NCBI GenBank assembly: GCA_001910725.1
Contig: MJGA01000009.1
Location: forward strand, 496,001-560,000
Reading direction: 5' to 3'
Source of the DNA: Phanerodontia chrysosporium
Taxonomy: Eukaryota; Basidiomycota; Agaricomycetes; Polyporales; Phanerochaetaceae
Length of the DNA: 64,000 nt
Part shown: positions 25,386 through 36,700 of the stretch, one piece after another
Layout of the letters: every line of letters starts with the position of its first letter
How positions within the stretch are numbered: the first letter of the stretch is position 1
Translations under genes and position numbers: made by a program
Notes under the pieces: model-generated
What the model was told of the DNA's origin: nothing
The model's input: only the letters and a program-made list of their open reading frames with translations
Database searches by the model: none

Positions 25386-25658
25386 GGTGGTGTTTCGATG
25401 CAGAGATGCAAGAGGCTGTCGAAATTGACGCAGCCAGTGATGCTCGTGTCTTCGCCAACCAAGACGCCCTCTTCGTCCTTCCTACCACCATCTCCGACCA
25501 TCTTTCTGCCTGAGTACGCCTCCTCGTAACCCAAGAATGCTTTCCGGTGGCAATACTTCCTCTTGGCTGTGCCTTCTAGTCGCACTTGGCATATCTCAAT
25601 GAGAGTGAGACCCGCCGAAATAGAAGAGCTCCATAGTCCCGCCTGCATCTTGACCACC

Positions 25659-27315
25659 ATGTCCACTACGCTGCTCACTCTACCTCAGGTCTCTTTGCGA
25701 ACGTCCTCAGGCTCAGAACATGGTCAGCTGGCTGTAGAATGCCAATCTAACGGAGAGAGTCCGGACGACAAACTCGCCCTCGTCTTCCGTCTCGGATCCC
25801 ACACTGTCCGACTTGACCCTGGCACTCCTGTGAAGCTCGTTATTTCTCTTAGCGGGCAGCGTACGTATTCATTCGACTCTGGCGGAGCAGAAAAGAGCCA
25901 GGAGAAGGGAGACTCGACGGTCCGCCTCGTCATCCCTGCGCCTACAGACGACGTCCCCCACATTGCACAAGACATCGAGACGTTGGACCATCTTCTTACT
26001 CAGTACACCGATTTTTCATGGGCATATGAGACACCGCTACTCGCTCCGCCGCCTCTTCCAGCGCGTCCAGGTACCCCGTCTGCCCAGGCAGCTGACCACG
26101 AGCACCAGTCGAATCTCAAGGAAAACGTCGAGCATGCGAAGCCTGTCGCGGACCCTGACCTGCGGGGCCGGTTGTGCTCATGGACGAGTCGAACGGGGAC
26201 ATCGTCGGCGAGCTACCGGGGCAGATGAACATCCGGGAAGACTCCACGATCCCGAATGAGGCGTCGGCGTCGGATCCGGTGGTGCTCGAGATGCAGCCGG
26301 CGATGTACGATGCCTGCACAGGCGCCGCGCCGCTCGGGGCTGTTGGTGACGAGCTGCTCGAGGCGAGGGAGGTTATTGCTCGCGCTGTCCCGCCTGAGGA
26401 GCAGGACTGGCTCATGAAGGGTGCGACGCTGATCAGGTTAGTCTAATCTCTAGTCTCCACTTATGCAGCTCTGACGTCTTGTGTTCATAGCCAAGCAATA
26501 TCTGGCTCGACCTCGCTGCTGGTCACCGGTATAACGTCTGCCTCGAATTACTACATCTCGCACACGAAACCCGGTACACCGAAAAGCCCAGACAACAGCT
26601 CGCCACGCCCCGGCCTCTCTCCCTCAGCATCGACAACCGCGCTGGCCAAGGCGCACGCCTTGAGCGGTACCGCTCGTGCAGCGACGCAGCGCACCTCTGA
26701 GATGATCGGCGACATGATTTCGCGGGCGGTGGGCGGCAAGCCCAGGAGCACGACGCCGACGCCACCGAACAGTATGCCCGCGAGCACCAGCAGCACGCCG
26801 CCGTACGCCTCGCCGCAGCTACAGGGGCCGCCGCCGCCGTATGCGGTCTACACGCCCCGGCGCCGCCCGCAGGCGTCGCGCGCACAGTCCGAGCGGACGA
26901 CGCCGGAGGGCGAGAAGGAGGAGGCACCAGAGCCCGAGCCGCCCAGGGGCCCGCCGGGCATCAAGGACAAGCTGCTCATGTCGGCGAACCTCATCATCAC
27001 GACGGTAGACGACTCGGCGCGCAGGGTTTTCGAGGTCAGCACGGACAGGCTCGGGGCTGTCGTGGGTCACAAGTGAGTGCTATGCTTCGTGCGATGTAAA
27101 AACCGCCCTGACAGGTGTACAGGTATGGGCCCGACGCTCAGCGGTCGACACACCTCGCCTCATACACAGCACGTAACGTGGTACTTGTCTACGTCGACAT
27201 GCGTGGTTTCGCGAGGCGCGCGCTGTTGAAGAGAACTGGAAAGGAGTTCGTCAAGGCTCGAGTAAGCGGGAAGAAGAACACGCCGCCTGCGGGGAGCTCT
27301 GCTGGGCAGACATGA
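25659..27315 (+). CDS. Senescence/spartin-domain protein (frame broken by one missing base)
   Basis: Relative of spartin and plant senescence proteins, which associate with lipid droplets and endosomal membranes. The ATG in accaccATG at 25659 starts MSTTLLTLPQVSL. The N-terminal part runs to about 26,165 in one frame (PVADPDLRG), then continues one frame over (VVLMDESNGDIVGELPGQ). One extra base in the G run 26164-26167 would rejoin them, and no GT-AG intron fits. The C-terminal senescence domain starts at DWLMKGATLI, joins across an intron to SQAISGSTSLLVTG, and ends THLASYTARNVVLVYVDM RGFARRALLKRTGKEF. A Pro/Ser-rich linker (PRSTTPTPPNSMP) sits inside. Introns lie at about 26,437-26,490 and 27,073-27,121. 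The stop is at 27313-27315. Confidence 0.85.
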
Positions 27316-27581
27316 TACATCCGACAAGTTGACTTTTGACGACATTCGAGCATGACTCTTGGACCGACTCGAGTGACATGTGTATGGATATAGCATGCAA
27401 TGATGGACTTGCATCGATATTGGAATTCTATGTACTTCGTCCAGTCTCGTGAATGATTGGATGATGCCGCCTATGAGGCTCGGTCAACTTGTTACGATGG
27501 TGGTCCTATGCCTTTCCATTGTTTTATTCCAATAATATTCCGAGAACAACTGCAGCCAAACACAGACCATGGCGTAGTATT

Positions 27582-28365
27582 TTAGAGGTTATATATCCAA
27601 CTCTGTCGGAAGGCGGCTTCGTAGCGGGGGATGAACGATGAGAACGCATACGAGGGCTCCTTGGAGATAAAGTACAGGCCGAGCAAGACAGGTACCACGA
27701 TGGAGGCTACGTTGACCAAATGAGACTTGGTGCTGCTTTTCCACCCTCCAAAGCGGCCCCTGAAGTACGTGTTCCAGATGATTTGCATGCCCTCGGTGGC
27801 GTGCCAGGACACGGCGGCGACGAGGCCGGTGTAGAGGAGCCAGCTGCGCCACGGCCAGGTGTGCAGGCCGTACTTGACGTACTCGAAGTCGAGCTCTGCG
27901 GGGCCGAGCGCGTAGATTGGCGGCGCGGGGTCGGCGGGGTGCCCGCGGTGGACGGCCCAGTGGATGGGAAGGAAGACGAGCAGGCTCGCGTAGCCCGCGA
28001 GCGCGAAGGCGCTGCTCAGCTTGCGTGCGGTCCGCGGCGCGCAGACACGCTTTGCGATGCCGGACGCGGTGTGTACGAGCAGAGGGGTCGTGAGCAGCCA
28101 GGCCTGGCCGAATGGGGTCTGGTAGTACTCTCTCCCGAGGATCTGGATGCGTGTTGTGAGACGTGAGAGGTACGAATAGGCGGAACAAACTCACCATGAC
28201 TTGGGAGGATAACGACGAGCCACCAAGGCTCGCCAACGTCGGTGCAGAGAGATGTATGAGCAGAAAGGTGGAAATGAACGGCGCGGAGCCGTGCGCGAGT
28301 TTCGTCAGGACATCCACTGTTGTTCTGCGCGGGCTGTTGGTGGGTGGTGATGGATTGTCGGACAT
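27582..28365 (-). CDS. MCP1: MCP1-like mitochondrial membrane protein (DUF1691)
   Basis: Homolog of yeast Mcp1, a mitochondrial outer-membrane protein that suppresses loss of ERMES contact sites and recruits Vps13 for lipid transfer. Two exons, 28365-28195 and 28142-27582, encode 243 residues. The first repeat-like half has FISTFLLIHLSAPTLASLGG and GREYYQTPFGQAWLLTTPLL, followed by HTASGIAKR. The second half has WPWRSWLLYTGLVAAVSWHA, then TEGMQIIW and VPVLLGLYFIS. Histidines in both halves fit the two-domain MCP1_TM arrangement. It ends AAFRQSWIYNL. The 3' end converges on the senescence-domain gene. Assignment rests on the DUF1691 pattern. Confidence 0.85.
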
Positions 28366-28999
28366 CCTAACCTCTGCGCGAGGTGCACAAGACGTTCAAG
28401 GTGTATAAAACGTCCTCCGTTAATATACCGGCAGCTGGTTGGGACGCTCGTAGGTCGTGAACAGTAGGATGTCCTCGCCGAATCGCGACGTCAGCATTAC
28501 AGCCGGATATTTGGCTTTGATGCACTGATGCGCCATCAAAGACGAGCGTCTCGTCAAAGCGCCAGGCTCGCTGCTTGTCCGCCTGAAACTACAACGAGGA
28601 ATTTCAGCTAAGGTATGGTGCATGAGACTGCTCATTGGCAGCATTTCTCACTCGACTAGGAAAGGGACGTGAACTATTTTAGACAGCCGTACGTGGCGAC
28701 TAATGGAACACAATAGTCAGATACACAGATAGTCAGAGACTACAGTAGTCAGGTCCCCAGATTGACCACTGTACGCTACGCAGTAGCTCGTGCAGCGCCA
28801 GACTTGAGAGCGCCTACATATCGTGCCGCAGTACGCCAGGTCTGATGCGGATACGGCGGTCGTCCTGCGGAGGTCGAGGGCCGCGGTGCATCGTGGAGAT
28901 TGCCGTCCCGTGAACCCACGGCACGCCATATGGGTCTGTATATAGCTGTGAGCACGGCTGTGGAACGCCGTGACGTTCACTCTCGCTGTTCTTTCCCTC
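28366..28999. promoter_or_regulatory. Divergent intergenic region
   Basis: 634 bases between the MCP1 start and the membrane-protein start at 29000. No coding match; presumably holds both promoters. Confidence 0.4.
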
Positions 29000-30782
29000 A
29001 TGGCTGACAGTCCCGACCCAACTGCAGATATACCGTTGTTCGAGGGCCGTTGGCCATGGCTTGCGGTGCCGGCAATTGTGTAAGTACGTCTTGCAGGGCC
29101 CCGACTCGTTTGACTGATCACCTTGGCGCATTTAGTATATTGGCCTTGTCTGTTCGCTTCGTTCCAAGGAAGCCTCTGTTTGCACCCAACACACCGCAAA
29201 ACGTTCACAAGCTGAGAATTAGCTCGTGGTGTCTGTACGTACTACCGCTTTACTGCCAAGCATTTGATCTCGATGTTCTTGTCCGCAGGATATGTCTTCA
29301 GCTCATCAATGTAGTCTGCGCGTTCTGGATATATTTCTCTCACGACGGACCGCCCCTCACGCCTGCATTGCCCGCCTCGGAGGGCAAAGCGTATGGAGCC
29401 CTGTAAGTCTTGCAGGCGTTCTCCCCTTTGATCAGAAATATGAATACCTATTCTCATGCGTAGATACCCTGTCGTAAGTGTGGATCTGTTCTCTCTGAAT
29501 GACGACTCGGATCTGAAGGGAGTTCAATAGACCGCTATCATGTTTGCCGTACGTTCTGTCTTTCATGGCATGACCGGCACAGTGTTGACTACCTGCCTCG
29601 GCGAACAGACTATTTCTTCCCTGTATTCGCAGCTTGGATTGGCCCGCCTTTACTTTCACGGTGAGTTAGATTGTGGTGCGGATCCTGAGGTATCATGACC
29701 CTATGTTGTTCTTGCAGCGTCTGGAGGACGAGGCAGGAGGATGCTGGTTGCGTTGGTGAGTAGCAACGGAGTGCTCCGCGGCATTGTTTTCTAATTACAA
29801 GATTGCGAAGATTGTGTTGGCTATACTCCCGACCAGTAAGTACCGGAAACACTCTTCATGCTCTTGGTGCATCTAAAGCTCAAATTCGCCCAGTCTGGGT
29901 GCTTGGTATGTGGCGTACGGAGCGTCATCTTGATCCCAATATATTCATCACGGAGACCATGGACAGGTTCGCTGATTGCGTGAGTGGCATTTGGCACTTC
30001 TGTGAACATGTCCTGACTATGCGTAGCCTGACCAACACTTGGAAAGGTCGCAAAGCTGTCGAGGAAATCGAGGTAGGGACATCATAAACGCAAGTATTAG
30101 CATGATTGGGCTGACACTCTGTTCCCCCGGCACTGTTAGTGGATGACCATAGCGCAAGTATTCATCATCGCATTTGATACGCTGCTGTTTGTTGCGCTCC
30201 ATCGTCTACGTCAGCAGGCCACGCCGGATAAAGCACCGTTGGTTCTGGAGTTAATCTCGGCGCGTGTGGTTCTGACATTGTTCTAGACAATTTGCGAGGC
30301 TCTACGCCATCGCGTCCCTCACTCAAGGGCTCGCCATTATCCTTGTGTAAGGTCACTGGCTTTATGCGAAGTGTGTCAGGCTCACAGCGCACTGCAGAAA
30401 CCTCAAGAATCTCGACCGTCTCTTTGGCGTTTATGTGCGTAACTAAACCCATAGCGATCGTAAATTGAGCACTAATATCAGATAAGCCGCTGTACGAGTG
30501 GCTCGCCTGCATCGGCGGATATCTTTCCGCTGTCGAATGTACGCCCTCACGCTCGTCGTTGCTCACAATCGACTGACATCCCACAACCGCTTTAGTGCAT
30601 CTCGTCACCTGTTTCTACGTGTGAGTCATACCACCCCTTGTTACGATGCTCAGTCTCAGATACCGCTCTGTAAAAGGTGGCGCATGTTGGAAGCTGATGC
30701 CGGAGCTGACGTCGAATACTCCGCTCTGGGTGATAGCGTTATACCCGCCACCGAAGATGTTGCTCTCATCGACGATGTATAA
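29000..30782 (+). CDS. Seven-helix membrane protein of unknown function, 17 exons
   Basis: No family recognised. Seventeen exons chain in phase to 306 residues: 29000-29079, 29136-29234, 29289-29402, 29464-29473, 29531-29548, 29609-29660, 29718-29755, 29802-29835, 29894-29905, 29967-29979, 30027-30072, 30140-30237, 30287-30346, 30380-30438, 30482-30538, 30596-30620 and 30677-30782. About seven hydrophobic segments are seen: WPWLAVPAIVILALSV, ICLQLINVVCAFWIYF, YPVTAIMFATISSLY, LVALIAKIVLAILPTIWVL, WMTIAQVFIIAFDTLLFVAL, LYAIASLTQGLAIILV and WLACIGGYLSAVELHLVTCF. Conserved-looking loops are FVPRKPLFAPNTPQN and NLKNLDRLFGVYVHKPLYEW. The C-terminal tail is acidic. Introns are 33-67 nt; the 33 nt one (30347-30379) and the gttggt donor at 30238 are the weakest junctions. 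The amphipathic start MADSPDPTADIPLFEGR suits a cytosolic or lumenal N-tail. The seven-helix count suggests a receptor- or transporter-like fold, but nothing more. Confidence 0.75.
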
Positions 30783-31039
30783 TATTCTCGACCTCGCTGA
30801 TTTCCCCTGTTGCTCACATAGCTACTGAGTTAGACTTGATATTAAGACCAAACAGGGCTGGATAGCAGAGTGGCCTCGTTATATATGGATGTATCGTAGG
30901 CTGGATGAGGTCCTCATGAGACGCGGTGCACGCGGCTGCTGCACGCTGAGCGGTGGGCGCCTGTGGGCGTTTTCTCCGTGCCAGTGCCTCCCTCCATCCA
31001 CCACCTCAAATTTATACGTTTAGCCTACCAAGAGGTGCC

Positions 31040-31961
31040 ATGCCAGCAGTTGGTAAACGAAAAGCTGCAGATGCAGTATCAAACGGACGCACGGTGAAGA
31101 AGGCTAAAACATCTCCGCCAGCACCGGACAATCACTCGAGTTCGTCGCGTGCAGCGACCCCCGTGGCGCGACCTTCTACCGAGACCGCCCCCACTTCACA
31201 AAGTCCAGAATCTGTCATGGTTGTAGAGTCTGTGGAGGCCAGTCACGAAAGCGAGAAGAAAAAAGGCAAGCGTAAGGCAACAGAACCCCCCGGGACGACC
31301 ATGCGACCAAGGCGACATACCGCAAGCTCGCACCGCCAAGACCTTTCCCTACCGTGCCAACATCCGTTTCTGCAACGGGCCCGCGGTCTGCACATGTAGA
31401 GGGCAAGAACTATATATGTGTGACGCGCAAGACGCCGCTGGGTGCATACCTGAGACGATGTAAGGACGCGGTGCTGAAGGCAGGGTGCGTGTCATTCGCA
31501 GCTAGGTTTTGGCACATCGGATTGACAACCGCGACAGACACAAGACGCTGCATCTCCACGCTATGGGTGCCGCGATACCGCATCTTGTGCAGCTGTCTCT
31601 GTCCCTCCCCGAGATCCTGCCATACAGCCCAGACGAGATTCAGACGGAGGTGCTCACTGGCACAGTTGAAGTGCAGGACGAAGTTATCCCGGAAGACGAA
31701 GACGAAGACATATCGTACCGCTCACGAGGCAAATCTACACTCAGCATTACTATCAAAATCGGCGACGGCAAGGACGAGGGCGCCCACACAGGGAAAGGGA
31801 AGAAGAAGCCTCGGACTGGCTTCTCGGATAGCGGCCTGGGCGACAGAGTGAAGCGGCAGAAGGGGCAGGAAGGCGGTCAGAAGGGCGATCAGGGTAGATC
31901 TGCTGTCGAGAGCGATGCACCCGAGCAGGTGGTGTTTCGAGCGGAGGATATGGAGGAGTAG
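31040..31961 (+). CDS. POP7: RNase P/MRP subunit POP7/RPP20 (frame broken by one missing base)
   Basis: Alba-fold protein of RNase P and RNase MRP, which mature tRNA 5' ends and process pre-rRNA in the nucleolus. ATG at 31040 opens MPAVGKRKAADAV, a low-complexity basic/Ser N-terminus. After KRKATEPP the frame breaks at a run of six C (31286-31291). One more C gives RDDHATKATYRKLAPPRPF and then TSVSATGPRSAHVEGKN, leading to the Alba core YICVTRKTPLGAYLRRCKDA. Intron 31485-31537 joins KAG to HKTLHLHAMGAAIPHLVQLS. The strand GKSTLSITIKIGD closes the fold, followed by a Lys/Gly-rich tail ending at 31961. The family motif on both sides of the break is clear, so this is one gene. Confidence 0.88.
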
Positions 31962-32243
31962 CGTGGTGTGTCTCCTGGACATCTATTCTGCGCTCCATTT
32001 GCTGATGTTTGCTTGTCTACAGGTATCTGCCCTTGTTATTCCCGTGTGTACGCTACGCGACCCTTCGCAACGTCCCTGTATGCGCGCATGTACCACCTCA
32101 GCTACATCTACCAGTATCCAACAGTCTAATATCATCACGCAAATAACGTTCTCGAAAGTCCAGAAGTGCAACATCTTGCGTGTTTTTGCTTTTCCTTTGC
32201 CTCGCGATTTTGGCGTCGCGAACGCTCACGTTCTTCATGCGCG

Positions 32244-32251
32244 TGACGTCA
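32244..32251. promoter_or_regulatory. CRE-type TGACGTCA palindrome
   Basis: Perfect 8-base cAMP-response-element-like site, bound by bZIP factors of the ATF/CREB class. It lies 47 bases before a TATA box and about 150 before the start codon at 32395. Binding is inferred. Confidence 0.5.
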
Positions 32252-32290
32252 CCTCGCTTACGAGGTCACGGTGGGAATTCGAGAATCGCG

Positions 32291-32297
32291 TATAAAG
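32291..32297 (+). promoter_or_regulatory. TATA box
   Basis: TATAAAG about 100 bases upstream of the start codon at 32395. Confidence 0.6.
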
Positions 32298-32394
32298 GTC
32301 CGGGCGGGGTCCGGCGACAAGCTTGCTCCTGCTCACACTAGAGTCGTCCCTTTGATACGCCCAACTTCAAAGCCCATCCTCCATCCCACTCAAC

Positions 32395-33191
32395 ATGCCT
32401 CCTAGTGCGTTATTCCCGTGGCCAGAGTCTCGGATGACACTGACGGGCAAAATAGGGGGTCAGAAACGCGCCGCTGCTGAAGCTGAGCCTTCCGAGGGGC
32501 GCACGACGCGCTCGAAGCTCGCGAAGACCGACGCGCCGAGCAATGGAAAGGCTGCGACGAAGTCTGGAAAGAAGGGCGCCAAGGTGTGTGGGCGTTGTTC
32601 GCGCATCCGTCTACGTATCCCTGAACGTGCCCTAGGCCTCGATGGGAGCAGCTGCGTTCAAGGCCAAGGCTCTCCCCATCCATGTCAACCTCACCCACAC
32701 GCCTCCCGTGTTGGCCGAAGATGCGAAGGACGTCGCGCAGACAGACCCCGGCTTCATCGGCCAGACGACCCTGACACCGACGACGTTCAACACCGGCAGC
32801 TACGGCTGGAAGGGCAGCAAGCGTGTCACGATTGAGCTCGAGAACAACGAGACGGGCGAGAAGGAGAAGGTGCAGGTCATGATGACGTGAGTGTTTGTTC
32901 GCAGATCTTGTCGGGTGTGCTGCTCACGGGTCATCGACGTGCAGGTTCAATGCGACAGTCATTGGAAGCAAGAATGCCCCAGGAGAAGAGGAGGAAGCTG
33001 CGCCTGAGGCTGCCGAAACCGAAGCCGCTGTTGAAACCAGTGGTGAAGCCAATGCTGAGGCCAACAAGGAAGAGGGAGCTGTCGCTCCAGCTGAGCCCGT
33101 CCAAGATGCGCCAGTAGCCGATGCCACTAAGCCAGAGGAGCCTGCTCCTGACGCAGCGAAGCCCGAAGAGCAGGTGGAGAAGGCAGAGTAA
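32395..33191 (+). CDS. Conserved fungal protein of unknown function, acidic tail
   Basis: Not a family I can name. Four exons: ATG CCT CCT A at 32395-32404; then GGGGTCAG onward encoding a Lys/Arg/Ala-rich nuclear-type N-terminus (RGQKRAAAEAEPSEGRTTRS); then ASMGAAAFKAKALPIHVNLT through GSYGWKGSKRVTIELENN; then, after a short intron near 32,888-32,943, FNATVIGSKN and a long Glu/Ala/Pro-rich acidic tail to the stop at 33189-33191. The central block of about 90 residues has alternating hydrophobic strands and looks like one compact beta domain. The basic head, beta domain and acidic tail resemble histone-chaperone architecture, but this is only a comparison of layout. The intact frame and TATA-bearing promoter argue for a real, well expressed gene. 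Confidence 0.8.
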
Positions 33192-33736
33192 GGACGCCCT
33201 TGGATGTAATGTTGTATATATCCATTTCGTGACCGTATATTCTAGCTAGCCTCGACTGTGAGTATTGTGCGTGAAGTTTGTGGCCTTGAGAAACCAGTCA
33301 TCCTCGAAGTTAGACCCAGCCATACCCTTGAGCAGCTGTATCGATACGTTCCCGGTTGTGATTCTTTCGAAGGAGGTAAGTCACTTGGTCGTGGCTGTAT
33401 TCGACGACCTGTGCATTGATACTCATCTTCTGGTCTAGGTCAATGTTTGCCCATGATTCTGGCAACATCGCATCAAACGCTGGACGCAATTTAACCTCTC
33501 GCCGAAAAACTCTCACAGAAAGTCCAACCTCTTTGCATGCATGCGAGTCAGTGCAATGATTATGGTCGAAGGGTCCAATGACACTACGTTAATCTGGCTG
33601 GAGGTAGGATCCTGCAATTCTTTCTTACGCGCGTATATCAAAGCCGGACAACCAGACATGTTACGAGCGCACAAACTTCCAGAATATATCCACTATTCTA
33701 CATTGACAACAACGTTGCAGGACTCAGACTAACCAT
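33192..33736. other. Intergenic, with one unassigned minus-strand frame
   Basis: Between the 3' ends of the unknown gene and the amidohydrolase gene. A minus-strand frame from about 33,555 down to the stop near 33,310 reads like protein (VKLRPAFDAMLPESWANIDL, then VVEYSHDQVTYLLRKNHNRE). It has no start codon or partner exon that I could find. It may be a gene fragment. Confidence 0.35.
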
Positions 33737-36700
33737 TTACTCCGGGTTAATAGGAGGCATGACCTGCTTCCTACCCTTGACGGGCCAAACCTCCGTCATC
33801 GTCTCCGCGTTCCAGACCCTGCCTCCGCGCACGACATAGCGAATGTCGCGCGTGCGCCTGATGTCGCCCTCGAGCACGTCGAAGCCGGGCGGGTACACCA
33901 CAAAGTCCGCGAGCTTGCCGGGCGTGAGCGACCCGAGCGCGCCAAAGATGCCTAGCGTCTGAGCCGCGTCGGACGTCGCTGCGCGCACGACCTCATAGTT
34001 CGAGAGCCCACCCTGACGCGTGAAGAACATTTCGGCGTGGTAGTTCAGCCCGAGCGGGGGCTCGCCGTGTGCGCCGATGTGCGCCTTCAGGCCAATGTGC
34101 ACCATCTTCGCCGTTGACTCGGACGTATTGAAGAGCGCGTATGCTAGGTGCACGTGTCAGTCATATCTCGAGGATGCGCGCGCAGGGACGTACAGTTGCG
34201 CGGGCGTGCCGTTGACTCGGAGAGCCCCTCAAGGATATCGTGCCGCGTGAAGCGCCGCAGCTTCGCGTCGTTCGGGATGTCCTCTGTCGCCCACACGTAC
34301 TGCTCGCCCCACGCGCCTCCGTAGTTGACGATGTGCGTCGGCGTCGAGCCCGTGCCGCTCAGCGCGAAAAGCGTCAGGATGTCGTCGTACAGTTGCGGCA
34401 CGGGCAGTGCGTGCTCGACAGTTGTCATGCCTGTCAGGGAAATACTGAGATACAGCGGGCGACCGATGCGGGACTGCACTTACCATCGACGATGTACGTC
34501 TGGTCCCAGTCGTAGTTCATGCCGCCCTCAGGCACGCACAGCATCGACAGGTTCCGCGCGGCGAGCAGCAGCCGCTGCCGTGACGCGCGCGACGGCAGGT
34601 TGTAGTTTTTGTACGAGTAACTCGCGGGCCCGCCCTCGGCCTTGATGCGGATGAGCGCCGCGTGTGCCTCCTCCATCGTCGTGATGTCCTGGTGGAGTCC
34701 AGGAATGCCCGCACCGTAGATGACATCGCCGACCTGGAAGATGCGCGGGCCGATCTCCTGCCCGCGCTCGACGCGGAAACGCTCCCAGAACCCGCGGACG
34801 TTGTCCGCGCTCGGGCTGAAGAGAACCATGGTCAGGCAAGCAAAGCACATGAATGCCACGGATGTGCGTACTTGTGCAGTGTAGTGATGCCGTAGGCAAG
34901 GAACGTCTCCAGCTCCCATGACTTGGCCGGGAGAGGATCCGCGAAGCCGTTCCAGTGGGCATGCACATCGATGTACCCAGGGACTATGAACCCGCCCTCT
35001 GCATTGATGACCGTCGCGCCGTAGGGCAGGACATAGTCTTGCACGCCCACAATCGCGTCGATCTTCCCACCACGCGTCACGAGGACGGCGTCGTACAGCA
35101 AGTCCTGGTGCAGGCTGCCAGACTGCATCGTGAGCAGTGTCGCGTTCGTGAATACGAGGAAGTCGGCGTTTGCTAGTGCCTGCTCGTCTTCGGTGTGGAG
35201 AGCGTGCTTCGCGTCGGCTTTGAGACGGCTCACGTCTGTGGGATAGCGCACGACGACCTCCGAGAATCTGAGCAGCTTCTTCGTGCAGGAGATGCCAAAG
35301 TTCAACTTGTCGCCGGCAATCGCAGATGCGCACTTGGCGAGAGAGGATACCTCGACGGAGTGCAGGTACGGCCCTGTGCGTGCTATCAGTCCACCTATGT
35401 CTGAGAACAGGCGGGATACGTACCGAGGAACCAGAAGAGCTTCTTTCCATCGCCACTCCAGACAACATCGTGTCCGCCATCCAGACTGAGCCGTGTCAAG
35501 CCCTTGGTTGCGTTACCGGGCTTGCTCCACACGGGCTCCTCCGCGTCGACCTTGGGCGCATAGTATACATGCATGAAGTCGACAAAGGCGACCTCAGACG
35601 TGCGCGGGTTCACCACAAGCTCCGCGGACATCTCGCCGACGGCAAGCGTCTCGTACACATATTCGCCGTACGCATCTGGGCCGGCAGCGAGATCGATGAC
35701 ATAGGCATGGGTTTCCTGCTGCACGAGAAGCTTGGAGGCCTTCTCCAAGAAACGGATCTTGGCCTTTGCAATGTCGCCTTGCAGAACTGACGAGCCAATG
35801 TATTGCGGGTTCTTTACCTCGAGCGTACTCCATGAGGCCGCCGAGTCCGAGGGCAGCGTGATGTCGGCGACATACAAACCGGCACCCGCAGTGGCGAGGA
35901 TCTCGCCCGCGAGGTAGCCACCGCCGGCTTTGATGAAGGCAATCCGCCTGTGCTGTCCTGAGCATTCGCAAAGCACCGGAGAATAGTAGCGTCCGAGCGG
36001 AAGGCCAGTGACCTCGTACGCCTCGCCCGATGCGACATTCGCTATCTCAATGGTCGAAAAGTCGACATCCGACCAGCGTGCGTGGACTACCAGGTGCTCT
36101 GCGTTCGGCACGAACGACGGCGAATAGTACGGCGCGTGTTCATGCAGGACGGGCACGGGCGCCACAGACCCGTGCTCGACGTCGTAGACGTAGTTCGCGC
36201 CGGCGCCTTGGAAGACGACCTTCGTGCCTGCGGCGTTGGCACGCAGCTCCGTGAACGCATATACTCGCTGCGTATCGTTCGTCTCAATGGCGAGGATGTC
36301 CGTGTCGCTGCTACGCGTGTCTGCGATGCGCTTCTCCACGTGGGCCACGAATGGGATGGGAGAGGGCGCAGCGCGGGACTTCGTGCGCTCGCCGCGGCGT
36401 TGGTGGAGAGCGGAACGTGGTAGATTTGGCCGGCAGCCCAGATGATCACGGCATCGTCGTTCGGAGTGAAGGCGAAGGATGGGTAGGTGCCCATGGGTGC
36501 AGAGACGGTGGTAAGGTCATAGGTCAGGCCGTGCCAAACGTGATGGATGCTGCCAGTAACGAGATCCCTGGGAGAAAACATCAGCTATATGCGCATTTAG
36601 AGACAACAACCACTCACTTCAGCACCAATGCTTCTTTGTCCCGTACCCTGCGAACAAATGCTAAGGTGCGACCATCGCGGGAGAGCTCAGGCCGACTAGC

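Larger units (their letters stand above)
31962..32394 (+). promoter_or_regulatory. Promoter region of the 32.4 kb gene
   Basis: 433 bases upstream of the 32395 start. It contains a TGACGTCA palindrome (32244-32251) and a TATAAAG box (32291-32297), listed separately. The left part is the 3' flank of POP7. Confidence 0.5.
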
